Below are positions 35,130-45,624 of a stretch of DNA of 64,000 nt, in pieces (positions within the stretch are counted from its first letter, which is position 1; each line of letters opens with the position of its first letter). This DNA comes from Methylobacterium sp. Leaf91 (GTDB lineage Bacteria; Pseudomonadota; Alphaproteobacteria; Rhizobiales; Beijerinckiaceae): contig NZ_LMMP01000005.1 in assembly GCF_001422815.1 (NCBI RefSeq), positions 63,143-127,142 of the forward strand, given 5' to 3'. A model generated the notes under the pieces. It worked only from the letters and a program-made list of their open reading frames with translations, did no database searches and had not been told where the DNA came from. The translations under genes were made by a program, and so were the position numbers.

Positions 35130-36698
35130 TCACGGCGTCGGCGCAACACCAGCGGGGGCCGGCAAGGCGACACGTTTCTCGGGATTCCTGATCTGACTAT
35201 ATACGACGCTCGAAAAGCTGCCGATGACCGCGTGCCAGCCGATCTTGCCGTAGGCCGGATCATGGCGCGCAACCTGGCAAAACACTGTCGTCAGCCCATT
35301 GACGATGTCGTCGTCCTTGGCCCCTCCGGCGGCTGCCTTTACCTTGGGTAGCAGAGAGTCGATGACCGGCACGAAGTTGTCCGGCGCCAAGCCTTTGAGG
35401 CTCTCGGCACTCCCCGCATCGGCGATGGCCTTTGCGACCTCGGGTTGCGCGATCTCCGCGCAGGGCGCCGTTCCGGCGAGCATGGTCTGAGTGGCGGCGC
35501 GGGCGGTTGTGACGATGCCGCGCTCGGCGATGACGGGGGCGTTGTTGCCCCACGCGTTGCGGATGTAGTCCGTGACGTCGGCGACCTCTCGGTCGGTCAT
35601 GCCGGCCCCCACTGCAGGCATCGGCGCGTAGCCGTTCTGGGCAGCGAGGCCGCCGAGGATGATGCGGATCACCGTCTCGGGGCCTTCCGACTGCACCGAG
35701 GTATTGCCGGCGAGCGCCGGGATCGCCCCCTCGACGCCCTGGCCGTCCGGCTTGTGGCAGGAGGAGCAATAGCTGAGATAGGTCGCAGCACCCGGCGCAT
35801 CGGCCTGGTTGAAGGCCTGGATGTCCTTGATTTTATAGCTCTCTTTGGCTTTCTGCGTGCGCAGGTAGGCGACCATCGCCTTCAGGTCGGCATCGGTCAG
35901 CCTGGAGAGGGATTCCTCGATGGTCTGACGCATCGGCCCGGCTGCGACGCCCGGCCGGTTGCCCGGAGCCGTGCCGGTTTTGAGGTATTCGACCACCTGA
36001 TCGTCGGTCCAGGAGCCGATCCCGGTGTGGTCGTCGGGGGTGATGTTGGGCGCATACCAGCCGTCGATGACCCCGCCACCGAGTTTGCCCGCCAACCCGC
36101 TGTTTCCGACGATCTTGTTGGCGTTGTGGCACATGCCGCAATGGCCGAGGCCCTCCACGAGGTAGCCGCCGCGATTGACCTCGGCGCTGGCGTTCGGATC
36201 CGGCTTGAACTCGCCCGCGGTGAAGAACGCGGTGCGCCAGGTAATCAGCGCGCTGCGGATATTGAAGGGGAACGGGATCTCGGAAGGTTTGCGGGGCTCC
36301 TTCACCGGCTCGAGGGAGCGCAGATAAGCAAAGATCGCATCGGAATCGTCGCGCGTGACCTTGGTGTACCAGGCGAAGGGGAAGGCCGGATAGAGGTAGC
36401 TGCCCTCGTTGTCGATGCCTTCGTGCAGGGCGCGGTAGAAGTCGTCGGCGGTCCATTTGCCGAGCCCGGTCTCGTCGTCCGGTGTGAGGTTCGGCGTGCG
36501 GATCTTCCCAATTGGCGTGTTGAGGACGTAGTTCCCCGCGAAGGGCTTGCCCCCCGGCGCAGAATGGCAGGCGACGCAATCGCCCGCCGTCGCCAAGTAT
36601 TCGCCCCGCTTGATCTGTTCCGCATCTTGGGCCGAGGCACCGGTCACGGCGGCGATGAGACCGGCCGAACCGAGCAGAAGGGCAGATATGCGACGCAT
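35130..36698 (-). CDS. Triheme cytochrome c, alcohol/gluconate dehydrogenase cytochrome-subunit type
   Basis: The 522-residue periplasmic protein has a signal peptide (residues 1-23) and three heme motifs: CVACH at 41-45, CGMCH near 188 and CSSCH near 312, each followed by a methionine-containing or similar ligand region. This matches the membrane-associated cytochrome subunits of GMC-type or quinoprotein dehydrogenases. A further C-terminal part of about 110 residues after the third domain is not typical of that family. Start 36698 follows GGAGAA at 8 bases and removes a 38-residue non-conserved extension. No dehydrogenase gene is adjacent, so the partner is unknown. Confidence 0.88.
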   Translation of the reverse strand: MRRISALLLGSAGLIAAVTGASAQDAEQIKRGEYLATAGDCVACHSAPGGKPFAGNYVLNTPIGKIRTPNLTPDDETGLGKWTADDFYRALHEGIDNEGSYLYPAFPFAWYTKVTRDDSDAIFAYLRSLEPVKEPRKPSEIPFPFNIRSALITWRTAFFTAGEFKPDPNASAEVNRGGYLVEGLGHCGMCHNANKIVGNSGLAGKLGGGVIDGWYAPNITPDDHTGIGSWTDDQVVEYLKTGTAPGNRPGVAAGPMRQTIEESLSRLTDADLKAMVAYLRTQKAKESYKIKDIQAFNQADAPGAATYLSYCSSCHKPDGQGVEGAIPALAGNTSVQSEGPETVIRIILGGLAAQNGYAPMPAVGAGMTDREVADVTDYIRNAWGNNAPVIAERGIVTTARAATQTMLAGTAPCAEIAQPEVAKAIADAGSAESLKGLAPDNFVPVIDSLLPKVKAAAGGAKDDDIVNGLTTVFCQVARHDPAYGKIGWHAVIGSFSSVVYSQIRNPEKRVALPAPAGVAPTP

Positions 36699-36744
36699 GA
36701 TGTCGGTTCTCCACTCATGAAACCCAGGATGGGACAATGGTCGG

Positions 36745-37104
36745 TCAGCCACGCCTCGTGACCGTTCTGCCCGGTTGGCGAAAATCGGGCATGACCGGAT
36801 CGGATGCGTCATGCGACCCCCCGAACATGCGCAACGCGACCTCCCCTAGATGCGCCATCAGCGAGGCGATGAGGCAGAGCGCAACCACCGTCCAATCCGA
36901 GCCGATCAGCGCGGCGCGGATCGCCAGCATCAGGGCCGCGCCCGAGGCGAGGTTGCAGAAAAGAGGCGGAAGGAGCGGGCGCTCTCCCCCACGAAGACGC
37001 CATGCCACGAGGGCGGCGGCTTCGAGCGCCACGAGACCGAGGATCACGTCGATGATCCGCCCGGAGGCGAAGAGCGACGCCAGGGTCGCCGCATCCGGAA
37101 TCAT
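36745..37104 (-). CDS. Small polytopic membrane protein downstream of tspO
   Basis: The 119-residue protein begins with ATG 37104 in an ATGA overlap with the tspO stop, so it belongs to the bchG-bchP-tspO operon. It has about three hydrophobic segments (residues 16-35, 45-65 and 70-90) and a soluble C-terminal tail. I recognise no named family. Position as the last gene of a bacteriochlorophyll operon suggests a role with TspO or in pigment or membrane homeostasis, which is inference from context only. Confidence 0.75.
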   Translation of the reverse strand: MIPDAATLASLFASGRIIDVILGLVALEAAALVAWRLRGGERPLLPPLFCNLASGAALMLAIRAALIGSDWTVVALCLIASLMAHLGEVALRMFGGSHDASDPVMPDFRQPGRTVTRRG

Positions 37105-37622
37105 GCCCGGCTTCCGACATCGCGGACCGGTACGGCTCGGCCGAACGGCGCGTTCAGCCGCACGATCACCCGGTTGAGCAGTGTCGCGACGCTGACCCAG
37201 GCGAGGTAGGGCGCGAGCAGAAGGGCCGCGATCCCCGAGGCATGGGCCGTCACCGCGATCAGCGCCACGATGGAGAGCCAGAGGGCAATCACTTCCAGAT
37301 AGGCCCAGTCCGGCCGGCGCAGGCGGAAGAAGATGCCGCTCCAGGCGATGTTGAGGACGAGGTTGACGCCGTAGGCGGCGAGCAATGCGCCGCGCGCCGA
37401 GGTTCCAGCATCCGCGTGCCAGGCCATCACGGCGGAGATCGCCGTAAGGGTGAAGATCGTTGTCCAGACCGGGCCGAAGGCCCAGTCCGGCGGCTTCCAC
37501 GAGGGCCGCCGCAGGGATTGATACCAGGTGCCGGTCGTCGTCAGGAGGCCACCGGCAAGGGCGGTGACGAGGGCCGCCGCCGCCGCGGCCACGACCGGGC
37601 CGGTTTCGTAACCGCCGATCAC
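37101..37622 (-). CDS. tspO: TspO/MBR family tryptophan-rich sensory protein
   Basis: The 173-residue membrane protein has five hydrophobic helices and the family signature SWKPPDWAFGPVWT near residue 44, plus the conserved WSGIFFRLRRPDWAY segment near 110. In Rhodobacter, TspO affects tetrapyrrole export and represses photosynthesis gene expression under oxygen. The start is GTG 37622, chosen because it forms a GTGA overlap with the bchP stop and places the first helix at the N-terminus; the longer frame runs back through bchP. It links porphyrin sensing to the pigment operon. Confidence 0.9.
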   Translation of the reverse strand: MIGGYETGPVVAAAAAALVTALAGGLLTTTGTWYQSLRRPSWKPPDWAFGPVWTTIFTLTAISAVMAWHADAGTSARGALLAAYGVNLVLNIAWSGIFFRLRRPDWAYLEVIALWLSIVALIAVTAHASGIAALLLAPYLAWVSVATLLNRVIVRLNAPFGRAVPVRDVGSRA

Positions 37623-38803
37623 GGGGAGACCCAGCGAAACAGGTGCGCCAGGTCCTTGAAGAAAATCCGCGCATGGGCGGCGGGCTTTGCCCGGACCAGT
37701 TCCTTGTTCATGTAGGAATCCCAGGTGAGCTGCTGGACGTCCTTGTCGCGGCAGATCGAGACGAAGCGCTCGCGCAGGGAATCGTTGCGGTACCAGACCC
37801 ACTGCATCATGCGCAGGATCAGGAAGACGCGGCCATGCAGGCGCATGAAGCGCCGCCGGGCGAGGGCCAGGGATGCGGCCTTGCCGGTGGCGAGAAAGGT
37901 GTCGGCCGCTTCCGCCGCCAGCCGGCCACCGAGCATGGCGTAGTAGATGCCTTCGCCCGAGGCCGGAGCGACGATGCCGGCGGCGTCCCCGGTGAGAAGC
38001 ACGTCGCGCCCATTGTCCCAGCGCTTCAGCGGTTTGAGCGGCAGCGGCGCGCCCTCGCGGCGCAGGGTCTCGCCGGCATCGAGGCCGGCGGAGGCGCGTA
38101 AGGCGCGGATCGCCCCGCGCAGGGAGAAGCCCTTGCGGGCGCTGCCGGTGCCGATGCTGATCGTGTCGCCGTGGGGGAAGACCCAGGCGTAGAAATCCGG
38201 CGAGAGCTTGCCCTGGTAGTAGACGTCACAGCGCGTCCCCTCGATATCGCCGCTCCCATCCGCCGGCCGCCGGACGATCTCGTGATAGGCGAAGACCTGC
38301 TTCATCGCCGCGTGGCCGGGAATCTCGGCCCGCCCGACGACCGAGCTCGCGCCGTCCGCGCCGATGACGAGGCGGGTGCGGACCCGGTGCTCCGCATCGC
38401 CGGAGCGGTAATGCACGACCGCCCCGCAATCATCGTCCCGAACGATGCGGGTGAAGCTACCGGGGCGGTGGTCGGCCCCGGCCAGGGCCGCGCGGTCGCG
38501 CAGCCAGGGGTCGAAATGCTCCCGGTCGACCATGCCGACGAAGCCGTCGCCGATAGGCATGTCGACCCGCTTGTCGGCCGGTGAGATCATGCGGGCCGAG
38601 CGCACCCGGGCGACGAGCAGCGCGTCGGGAATGGCGAAATCACGGATCAAGCGCGGGGGAATCGCGCCGCCGCAGGGCTTGATCCGCCCCGGCTTGTCGA
38701 GGAGCAGCACCCGCCGCCCCATCTGGGCGAGATCGGTGGCGGCGGTGGCCCCGGCCGGGCCGCCTCCCACCACCACGACGTCGAAGGTCTCCAATTCCGG
38801 CAT
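37619..38803 (-). CDS. bchP: Geranylgeranyl diphosphate/bacteriochlorophyll reductase BchP
   Basis: The 394-residue flavoprotein reduces the geranylgeranyl tail of bacteriochlorophyll a to phytyl. The FAD dinucleotide motif GGGPAG is at residues 13-18, the KPCGGAIPP segment typical of BchP/ChlP near 42, and the second FAD motif TGDAAGIVAPASGEGI near 275. The ATG at 38803 follows GAGG closely and lies 5 bases after the stop of the PucC-family gene. It overlaps tspO by 4 bases. It acts after BchG in the last pathway step. Confidence 0.95.
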   Translation of the reverse strand: MPELETFDVVVVGGGPAGATAATDLAQMGRRVLLLDKPGRIKPCGGAIPPRLIRDFAIPDALLVARVRSARMISPADKRVDMPIGDGFVGMVDREHFDPWLRDRAALAGADHRPGSFTRIVRDDDCGAVVHYRSGDAEHRVRTRLVIGADGASSVVGRAEIPGHAAMKQVFAYHEIVRRPADGSGDIEGTRCDVYYQGKLSPDFYAWVFPHGDTISIGTGSARKGFSLRGAIRALRASAGLDAGETLRREGAPLPLKPLKRWDNGRDVLLTGDAAGIVAPASGEGIYYAMLGGRLAAEAADTFLATGKAASLALARRRFMRLHGRVFLILRMMQWVWYRNDSLRERFVSICRDKDVQQLTWDSYMNKELVRAKPAAHARIFFKDLAHLFRWVSP

Positions 38804-38808
38804 GGGTC

Positions 38809-40155
38809 TCACCTCAACGACAATCGGGGCTGGAGCACGGGCTCGGCGGGGCGGGCAGGGCGGCGCAGTCGCGTCGCGGCGGCGTGCTCGATCCGCATGG
38901 AGAGGGCGGCGCCGCCCAGGAACAGGGCGGCCTCGGCCAGGAAGACGGCGGCATAGGCATGGACCGGTTCGGGGCTGACGAGGCGGGCGAGATCCACCGC
39001 CATGGTCCCGAGGAAGCCTCCGGCCCCGAAGGCGACGCCCTGGGCCGCGCCCCAGACGCCCATCCGGGTGCCGCGCTCGGCCTCGCCACCGGCACCCGCC
39101 AGACCCATCATCGAGCCGATGGCGGCCACGGCGAACATCCCGTTGAACAGGCCGAGAGCGAAGACGGCGGCGCGCAGGGGGAAATCCGGGCCGACGAGGC
39201 CACCGACGGCGATTCCGGCCAGAGCCAGAGCCGAGCCGGCGCAGCCGGTGGCGGTCCATACTTTCAGCGAGCCGAGATAGGGACCGCCGATTCCCATGGT
39301 CAGACCGGCGACGGTGAGCATGCCGGCGAGCACGCCGCCATGCTGGAGACCGGACAGCTTGGTGGTGGCCCCCGGCGTCATCGCGAAGACGAGGCCGGCG
39401 AAGGGTTCGAGGATGAGCTCCTGCGCGCTGTAGGCGAGCATCGCCACGAAGATGAAAATGGTGAAGCGGCGCGAGGCCGGCTCCGACCAGACCCGGGCCA
39501 AGACCTCGCGGAACGGCCGCTTCCGGCCGGCATCGGACGGTGCGGCCGCCGCGCGGCTCGGCTCGATTCCACGGATTGCGAGACAGGCGAGGGCGAAGGC
39601 GGCAAGCGACACCGTGCCGGAGACCATCACCAGCCGGACACCGGAGAACGGATCGAGGAAATGTCCGGCGATCGGCGCGGTGATGGCGAAGCCGGCGATC
39701 ATCATCACCCAGACGATGGTGGCGGCAGCCCCCCTGCGGCGCGCATCGACGCCGCCGGCCAGGAGAACGAGGAGAGAGGTCCCCGCCGCGCCCGCGCCCA
39801 TCCCCACCAAGAGGAAGGACAGGATGGCGAGGGCGATGCCGGTGGAAAGCTGCGTTTCCATGAGGGCGGTCGCCGCTGCCGCACCGAATCCGCCGAGGCA
39901 GAGCGCGGCCATGCCGCCGACGATCCAGGGCGTGCGCCGCCCGCCCACATCCGAGCCGTAGCCCCAGCGCGGGCGCAGGACCTGCACGGCGTAGTGGAGG
40001 GTGACGAGGGCGCCGGGGATCATCGCCGGCAAAGCGAGCTCTACGACCATGACCCGGTTGAGGGTCGAGGTCATGAGAACGACCACGGCACCCAAAGCGG
40101 TCTGGACGAGGCCGAGGCGGACGATGGCGAGCCAGCCCATAATCGGCGCCATCAC
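38809..40155 (-). CDS. PucC/LhaA-family MFS protein (Bch2/ORF428-like)
   Basis: The protein of about 448 residues has twelve hydrophobic segments and the PucC-family features LNRVMVVELALPA near residue 33 and GYGSDVGGRRTPWI near 65. Its place between bchG and bchP is the same as Bch2/ORF428 in Rhodobacter. Family members assist insertion of bacteriochlorophyll into light-harvesting complexes; the exact role of this branch is not settled. The start is GTG 40155 (4-base overlap with bchG) or ATG 40152 (1-base overlap). It is paralogous to lhaA at 52596 on the opposite strand. Confidence 0.88.
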   Translation of the reverse strand: MMAPIMGWLAIVRLGLVQTALGAVVVLMTSTLNRVMVVELALPAMIPGALVTLHYAVQVLRPRWGYGSDVGGRRTPWIVGGMAALCLGGFGAAAATALMETQLSTGIALAILSFLLVGMGAGAAGTSLLVLLAGGVDARRRGAAATIVWVMMIAGFAITAPIAGHFLDPFSGVRLVMVSGTVSLAAFALACLAIRGIEPSRAAAAPSDAGRKRPFREVLARVWSEPASRRFTIFIFVAMLAYSAQELILEPFAGLVFAMTPGATTKLSGLQHGGVLAGMLTVAGLTMGIGGPYLGSLKVWTATGCAGSALALAGIAVGGLVGPDFPLRAAVFALGLFNGMFAVAAIGSMMGLAGAGGEAERGTRMGVWGAAQGVAFGAGGFLGTMAVDLARLVSPEPVHAYAAVFLAEAALFLGGAALSMRIEHAAATRLRRPARPAEPVLQPRLSLR

Positions 40156-41075
40156 GCGGCTCCCTGCTGCGCGAGGGCCCTGAGGGCGAAAGCCGCCACC
40201 AGCATGCCGATGACGTAGAGGGTGGTGCCGGTGCCGTTGTACCAGGCTGCCCGCTCACGCGGGCTCCGGAGCAGGCGGGACATCAGCGCGAGTTGCGCCA
40301 CGAGCAGCTCCGTGACGAGGGCCGCGTGCCCGGCGCAGTTCCAGGCCGAGAGGAGGAGGATCACCGCCAGCTGTGGCAGGGCCATGACGAGGCAGGCGAG
40401 GCGCGCGGCCCGGTCGGTCCCGAGCTGGACCGGCAGCGAGCGGAGATTCATGCGCGCATCCCCCTCCACCGACTTGAAGTCGTTAAGGGTCATGATGCCG
40501 TGGGCACCCACCGAATAGAGGAGGGCCACGGTGAGGATGCGGTGGTCGGGCAGGGCGCCGGCCATCACGGCGGCACCCGTGAACCAGGGCAGGCCCTCGT
40601 AGCAGAGGCCCACCGCCGCGTTGCCCCACCAGCCGTTCCGCTTCAGCCTCAGGGGCGGCGCGCTGTAGATCCAGGCGAGGACGAGCCCGAACAGCGCGGC
40701 GCAGAGGATCCAGACCCCGAGCGAGGCCGCGACGGCGAGGGAGAGGGCGGTCCAGGCCAGCGCGACGTAGAGGCCCCACCGGCCGGGCATCCGGCCGGAC
40801 GGGATCGGGCGCAGCGGCTCGTTGATCGCGTCCACATGGCGGTCGTACCAGTCGTTGACCGCCTGCGAGGTCGCGCAGACCAAGGGACCGGCGAGCACGA
40901 TCCCGGCGAGGATCAGCGGCCAGCGCCCCTCGGCCGCCATACCCGACGAGACCACGCCGCAGGCGAAGGCCCACATCGGCGCGAACCAGGTGATCGGCTT
41001 CAGAAGCTCGACCAGGGTAGCGAGAGCGGGGATGCCGACGGAAGCGGCGGGAGGGGTGGACGCCGACGTTGCCAT
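40152..41075 (-). CDS. bchG: Bacteriochlorophyll synthase (geranylgeranyl transferase) BchG
   Basis: The 307-residue UbiA-family membrane prenyltransferase esterifies bacteriochlorophyllide a with geranylgeranyl diphosphate. The first aspartate-rich motif NDWYDRHVDA with the following NEPLRPIPSG is at residues 74-95, and the second motif LNDFKSVEGD is near 200. Eight or nine hydrophobic segments are visible. It is the first gene of the minus-strand pigment operon. Two perfect PpsR boxes lie 31-73 bases upstream of the start, predicting aerobic repression. Confidence 0.95.
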   Translation of the reverse strand: MATSASTPPAASVGIPALATLVELLKPITWFAPMWAFACGVVSSGMAAEGRWPLILAGIVLAGPLVCATSQAVNDWYDRHVDAINEPLRPIPSGRMPGRWGLYVALAWTALSLAVAASLGVWILCAALFGLVLAWIYSAPPLRLKRNGWWGNAAVGLCYEGLPWFTGAAVMAGALPDHRILTVALLYSVGAHGIMTLNDFKSVEGDARMNLRSLPVQLGTDRAARLACLVMALPQLAVILLLSAWNCAGHAALVTELLVAQLALMSRLLRSPRERAAWYNGTGTTLYVIGMLVAAFALRALAQQGAA

Positions 41076-41105
41076 GCCCCGAAGCTAAGGGCCGGCCGTC
41101 GGGAG

Positions 41106-41123
41106 TGTCAAGAAAGATTGACA
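41106..41123. promoter_or_regulatory. PpsR/CrtJ box 1 upstream of bchG
   Basis: TGT-N12-ACA with inner symmetry TGTCAA...TTGACA, a perfect match to the established PpsR/CrtJ consensus. It lies 31 bases before the bchG start, so bound PpsR should cover the promoter or the early transcript start. Confidence 0.8.
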
Positions 41124-41130
41124 CGTAAAA

Positions 41131-41148
41131 TGTCAATCTTGTGCGACA
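41131..41148. promoter_or_regulatory. PpsR/CrtJ box 2 upstream of bchG
   Basis: A second TGT-N12-ACA site begins 25 bases from the first, about two and a half helical turns. PpsR tetramers are known to bind paired sites cooperatively, so the two boxes probably act together. It lies just beyond the 3' end of ppsR. Confidence 0.78.
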
Positions 41149-41175
41149 TTCGGTCTGCCGGAGGACAGGCCTGAA

Positions 41176-42621
41176 CTATTGTTCGTCGGCGGGCTCCGGC
41201 CCATCGAGATCGCCGATGCCGTAACGGCGCAGCTTGGCGTAGAGGCCCTGCCGGCTGAGCCCCAGCATCTCGGCGGCAGAGGCTCGGTTGTCGCGGGTGA
41301 TGCGCAGGGCCGCCTCGATGCAAAGGCGCTCGATCAGGTCCGTCGATTCGCGCACGAGGTTCTTCATCGAGACCCGGCCGACCAGTTCGGTCATCTGCTC
41401 GACGGAACGCGGCAATTCCCGCCCGCCCAGGGCCGCCGCCGCGCGGCGCGGCGTCGAACGGATGGTGAAGCCGAGACAGGGTTGCCCGGCGCCGGGCACC
41501 GCAACGGCGGCGACCTCAACCTCCTCCACCGAACCGTATTCGCCCCGCAGGCTCGTCGCGAAATGGCGCACCGAGCCATGCTGGCCGAGGGTGGAGAACA
41601 GGGCGGCGGCCTCGGTCTCCTCTCGGCCGAGCCAGCGGTCGAGGGGTTCGCCGCGCACCTGTTCCTCGGTGGCGAGCTGCACGAGATCGAGGAAGGCGGC
41701 GTTGGCGGCGAGGATACGGCGGGCCGGATCGGTGACGACGAAACCTTCGGGCAGGCTCTGGATCACGTCGAGGGCGGAGGTGCCGGCACGGCTCGGTCCG
41801 GCCACCTCCGCGGGGCCGGTGGAGAGGCGCAGGAGCGCGCTCGTGGCGTTCTCCTGACGGAACAGGGAGGCGGCGACGCGGGTCTCGCCGCGACCGTTGC
41901 CGAGCTGCGCGACGAGATCGCCGGCCTGACCGGTGATGCGCAGGCCAGCGAACAGCGATTCGAGTTCGCGGGTGCTGGCGGAATCGAACAGGTCGACCAC
42001 GTCCTGTCCGATGATGCGCTTCTCCGCCCGGCCGAGGAGGCGGGCGGCGGCCGGGTTCACCTCGGTGACCCGGCGGGTGGCGGCATCCACCACCAAGACC
42101 GGTTCGCCGGCGAGCTGGAACAGCAAACGGTAGCGGGTCTCGGCGCCGCGCAGGCGCAGGTAGTCGCGTTCCAGGGCCTGCTGGGTCTCGGCGAGCTTTC
42201 GCTGGAGCACGGCCATGGCGCGGAGATTGCGGCCGATGGCGATGATCGGACCGCCATTCTCCAGGCGCAGGGCGGAATAGCGGACCGGCAGGTCGATACC
42301 GGTGGCGGAAGGATGGTTCACCTGCCGCCAGCGCGTGACGGCGCCCGGGGCGGCATCGCGCAGGAGGGCGGCGATCTTCGGCCGGCTCTCGACCGTGACG
42401 GTATCCATCCAGGGCTGGCCAAGCCAAGTCTCACAGCCCTCATCGGCGAAATCCGCGTTGCCGAAAGCCGCATCACGGATGATCCCGTCCGCATCGACCA
42501 CCAGAGCGAGATCCGTTGCGGCCGCGACGAGAAGCCCGGCCGACTCCGCGTCCAGGGGACCGAGTGCCTTACGAAGCGCTGCGAAGGTTTCCGCCGCGGC
42601 GGGAAGTGCCAGACTGGTCAA
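41176..42621 (-). CDS. ppsR: Photosynthesis gene repressor PpsR/CrtJ
   Basis: The 481-residue regulator has an N-terminal domain, two or three PAS domains (around residues 25-130, 160-270 and 290-400) with glutamine-rich linker elements between, and a C-terminal Fis-type helix-turn-helix (AALRITRDNRASAAEMLGLSRQGLYAKLRRYG, near 435-470). It represses bch, puf and crt genes under oxygen or light. It lies 35 bases after aerR on the same strand, so the two are probably one operon. The next genes on this strand, bchG onward, carry PpsR boxes at their promoter. Confidence 0.94.
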   Translation of the reverse strand: MTSLALPAAAETFAALRKALGPLDAESAGLLVAAATDLALVVDADGIIRDAAFGNADFADEGCETWLGQPWMDTVTVESRPKIAALLRDAAPGAVTRWRQVNHPSATGIDLPVRYSALRLENGGPIIAIGRNLRAMAVLQRKLAETQQALERDYLRLRGAETRYRLLFQLAGEPVLVVDAATRRVTEVNPAAARLLGRAEKRIIGQDVVDLFDSASTRELESLFAGLRITGQAGDLVAQLGNGRGETRVAASLFRQENATSALLRLSTGPAEVAGPSRAGTSALDVIQSLPEGFVVTDPARRILAANAAFLDLVQLATEEQVRGEPLDRWLGREETEAAALFSTLGQHGSVRHFATSLRGEYGSVEEVEVAAVAVPGAGQPCLGFTIRSTPRRAAAALGGRELPRSVEQMTELVGRVSMKNLVRESTDLIERLCIEAALRITRDNRASAAEMLGLSRQGLYAKLRRYGIGDLDGPEPADEQ

Positions 42622-42656
42622 GGATCACCACGATGTGACGACGTCGAGCCGGTCTT

Positions 42657-43553
42657 TCAGCAGGGTCTGGCCCGCGGATCAAGCAAGCTCTCGGCGATGG
42701 TTATGGCAAGGCGTGCATCACCCGCCGTCGCGTCCGCGCCGACGAGTGCCGAATATTCGGGATGGTTCATGAAGATCGGCCCGCCGACCATGACACGGAC
42801 CGATGGATTGCGCGAGGTGCGACGAAGCTCGGTCACCAGCCGGGTGAGGGTTGGGAGTAGGGTTTCGCAGCCGAGCGATACGCCGATCACATCGAACCAG
42901 CCCGTGCTGGCGGCGCGGATCGCCTGGGAATGCGCGGAATGGGCCGCACTGGTCACATCCCATCCGGCGTCGCGGAAGAAGCGTTCGACGAGGGAGAGAC
43001 CGAAGCTGTGCGTCTCGCCGGGACAGGCCATCAGGAAGACGCTGCGGCCGTGCGGGTCCGGCGCCGGCTCGTCGCGAAACCGGGCGGTGAGCTCGTGCAT
43101 GATGCGCTGGAGCCGGCCCATGGCGATGGTGAGCTCGGCGAAGTCGCAGAGGTCTTCCTCCCACAACAGGCCGAGATGGCGGGCCGTGGGGGCGAGGAGA
43201 TCGAGGAGCAGGCTGTCGAGGGCGAGCCCGTCATCAACGAGGCGCGCGATCCGGTCTTCGACATCCTCGCCGTCCGGTGATAGGACCAGCGTGGCGAAAT
43301 CCGTGATCTGCTCCGTGCTCGGCAGGATTCCCGGGCGGTTGGCACGGGAATCCGCCCGGTGGGCGAGCATCAGGCGAGGGATGATCTCCGCCTCGATGAC
43401 GCTGGCGAGATCGACGTCCCACGCGGAGTTCCGCTCCTGCCTGGCCCCGCCAGGATATAATGCGAATTCCGACGAGGCGCACTCGTCCAATGCAACCGGC
43501 TCGATCCCGGAAGCCGTGCGAAACCGCCAGACATCATCCATTGGGTCCTCCAA
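42657..43553 (-). CDS. aerR: AerR/PpaA-type cobalamin-binding antirepressor
   Basis: The 298-residue protein has a helical bundle (about residues 90-165) and a C-terminal B12-binding Rossmann-like domain. The axial histidine motif ETHSFG is near residue 182, matching the ExHxxG pattern of AerR/CarH proteins, followed by the DVIGVSLGCETLLPTL and VRVMVGG segments that line the nucleotide loop. In Rhodobacter AerR binds cobalamin in the light and relieves PpsR/CrtJ repression. The upstream position relative to ppsR matches that system. ATG 43541 is an alternative start; long and short AerR forms are known elsewhere. Confidence 0.9.
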   Translation of the reverse strand: MEDPMDDVWRFRTASGIEPVALDECASSEFALYPGGARQERNSAWDVDLASVIEAEIIPRLMLAHRADSRANRPGILPSTEQITDFATLVLSPDGEDVEDRIARLVDDGLALDSLLLDLLAPTARHLGLLWEEDLCDFAELTIAMGRLQRIMHELTARFRDEPAPDPHGRSVFLMACPGETHSFGLSLVERFFRDAGWDVTSAAHSAHSQAIRAASTGWFDVIGVSLGCETLLPTLTRLVTELRRTSRNPSVRVMVGGPIFMNHPEYSALVGADATAGDARLAITIAESLLDPRARPC

Positions 43554-43574
43554 TGTTTTATGACGGCTTCTTGA

Positions 43575-45620
<2,046 letters not shown>

Positions 45621-45624
45621 CGCG

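Noticed and set aside
41179..43563. Plus-strand open frame of 794 codons
   Set aside because: Antisense to ppsR and aerR; long only because GC-rich DNA lacks stop codons in this phase.
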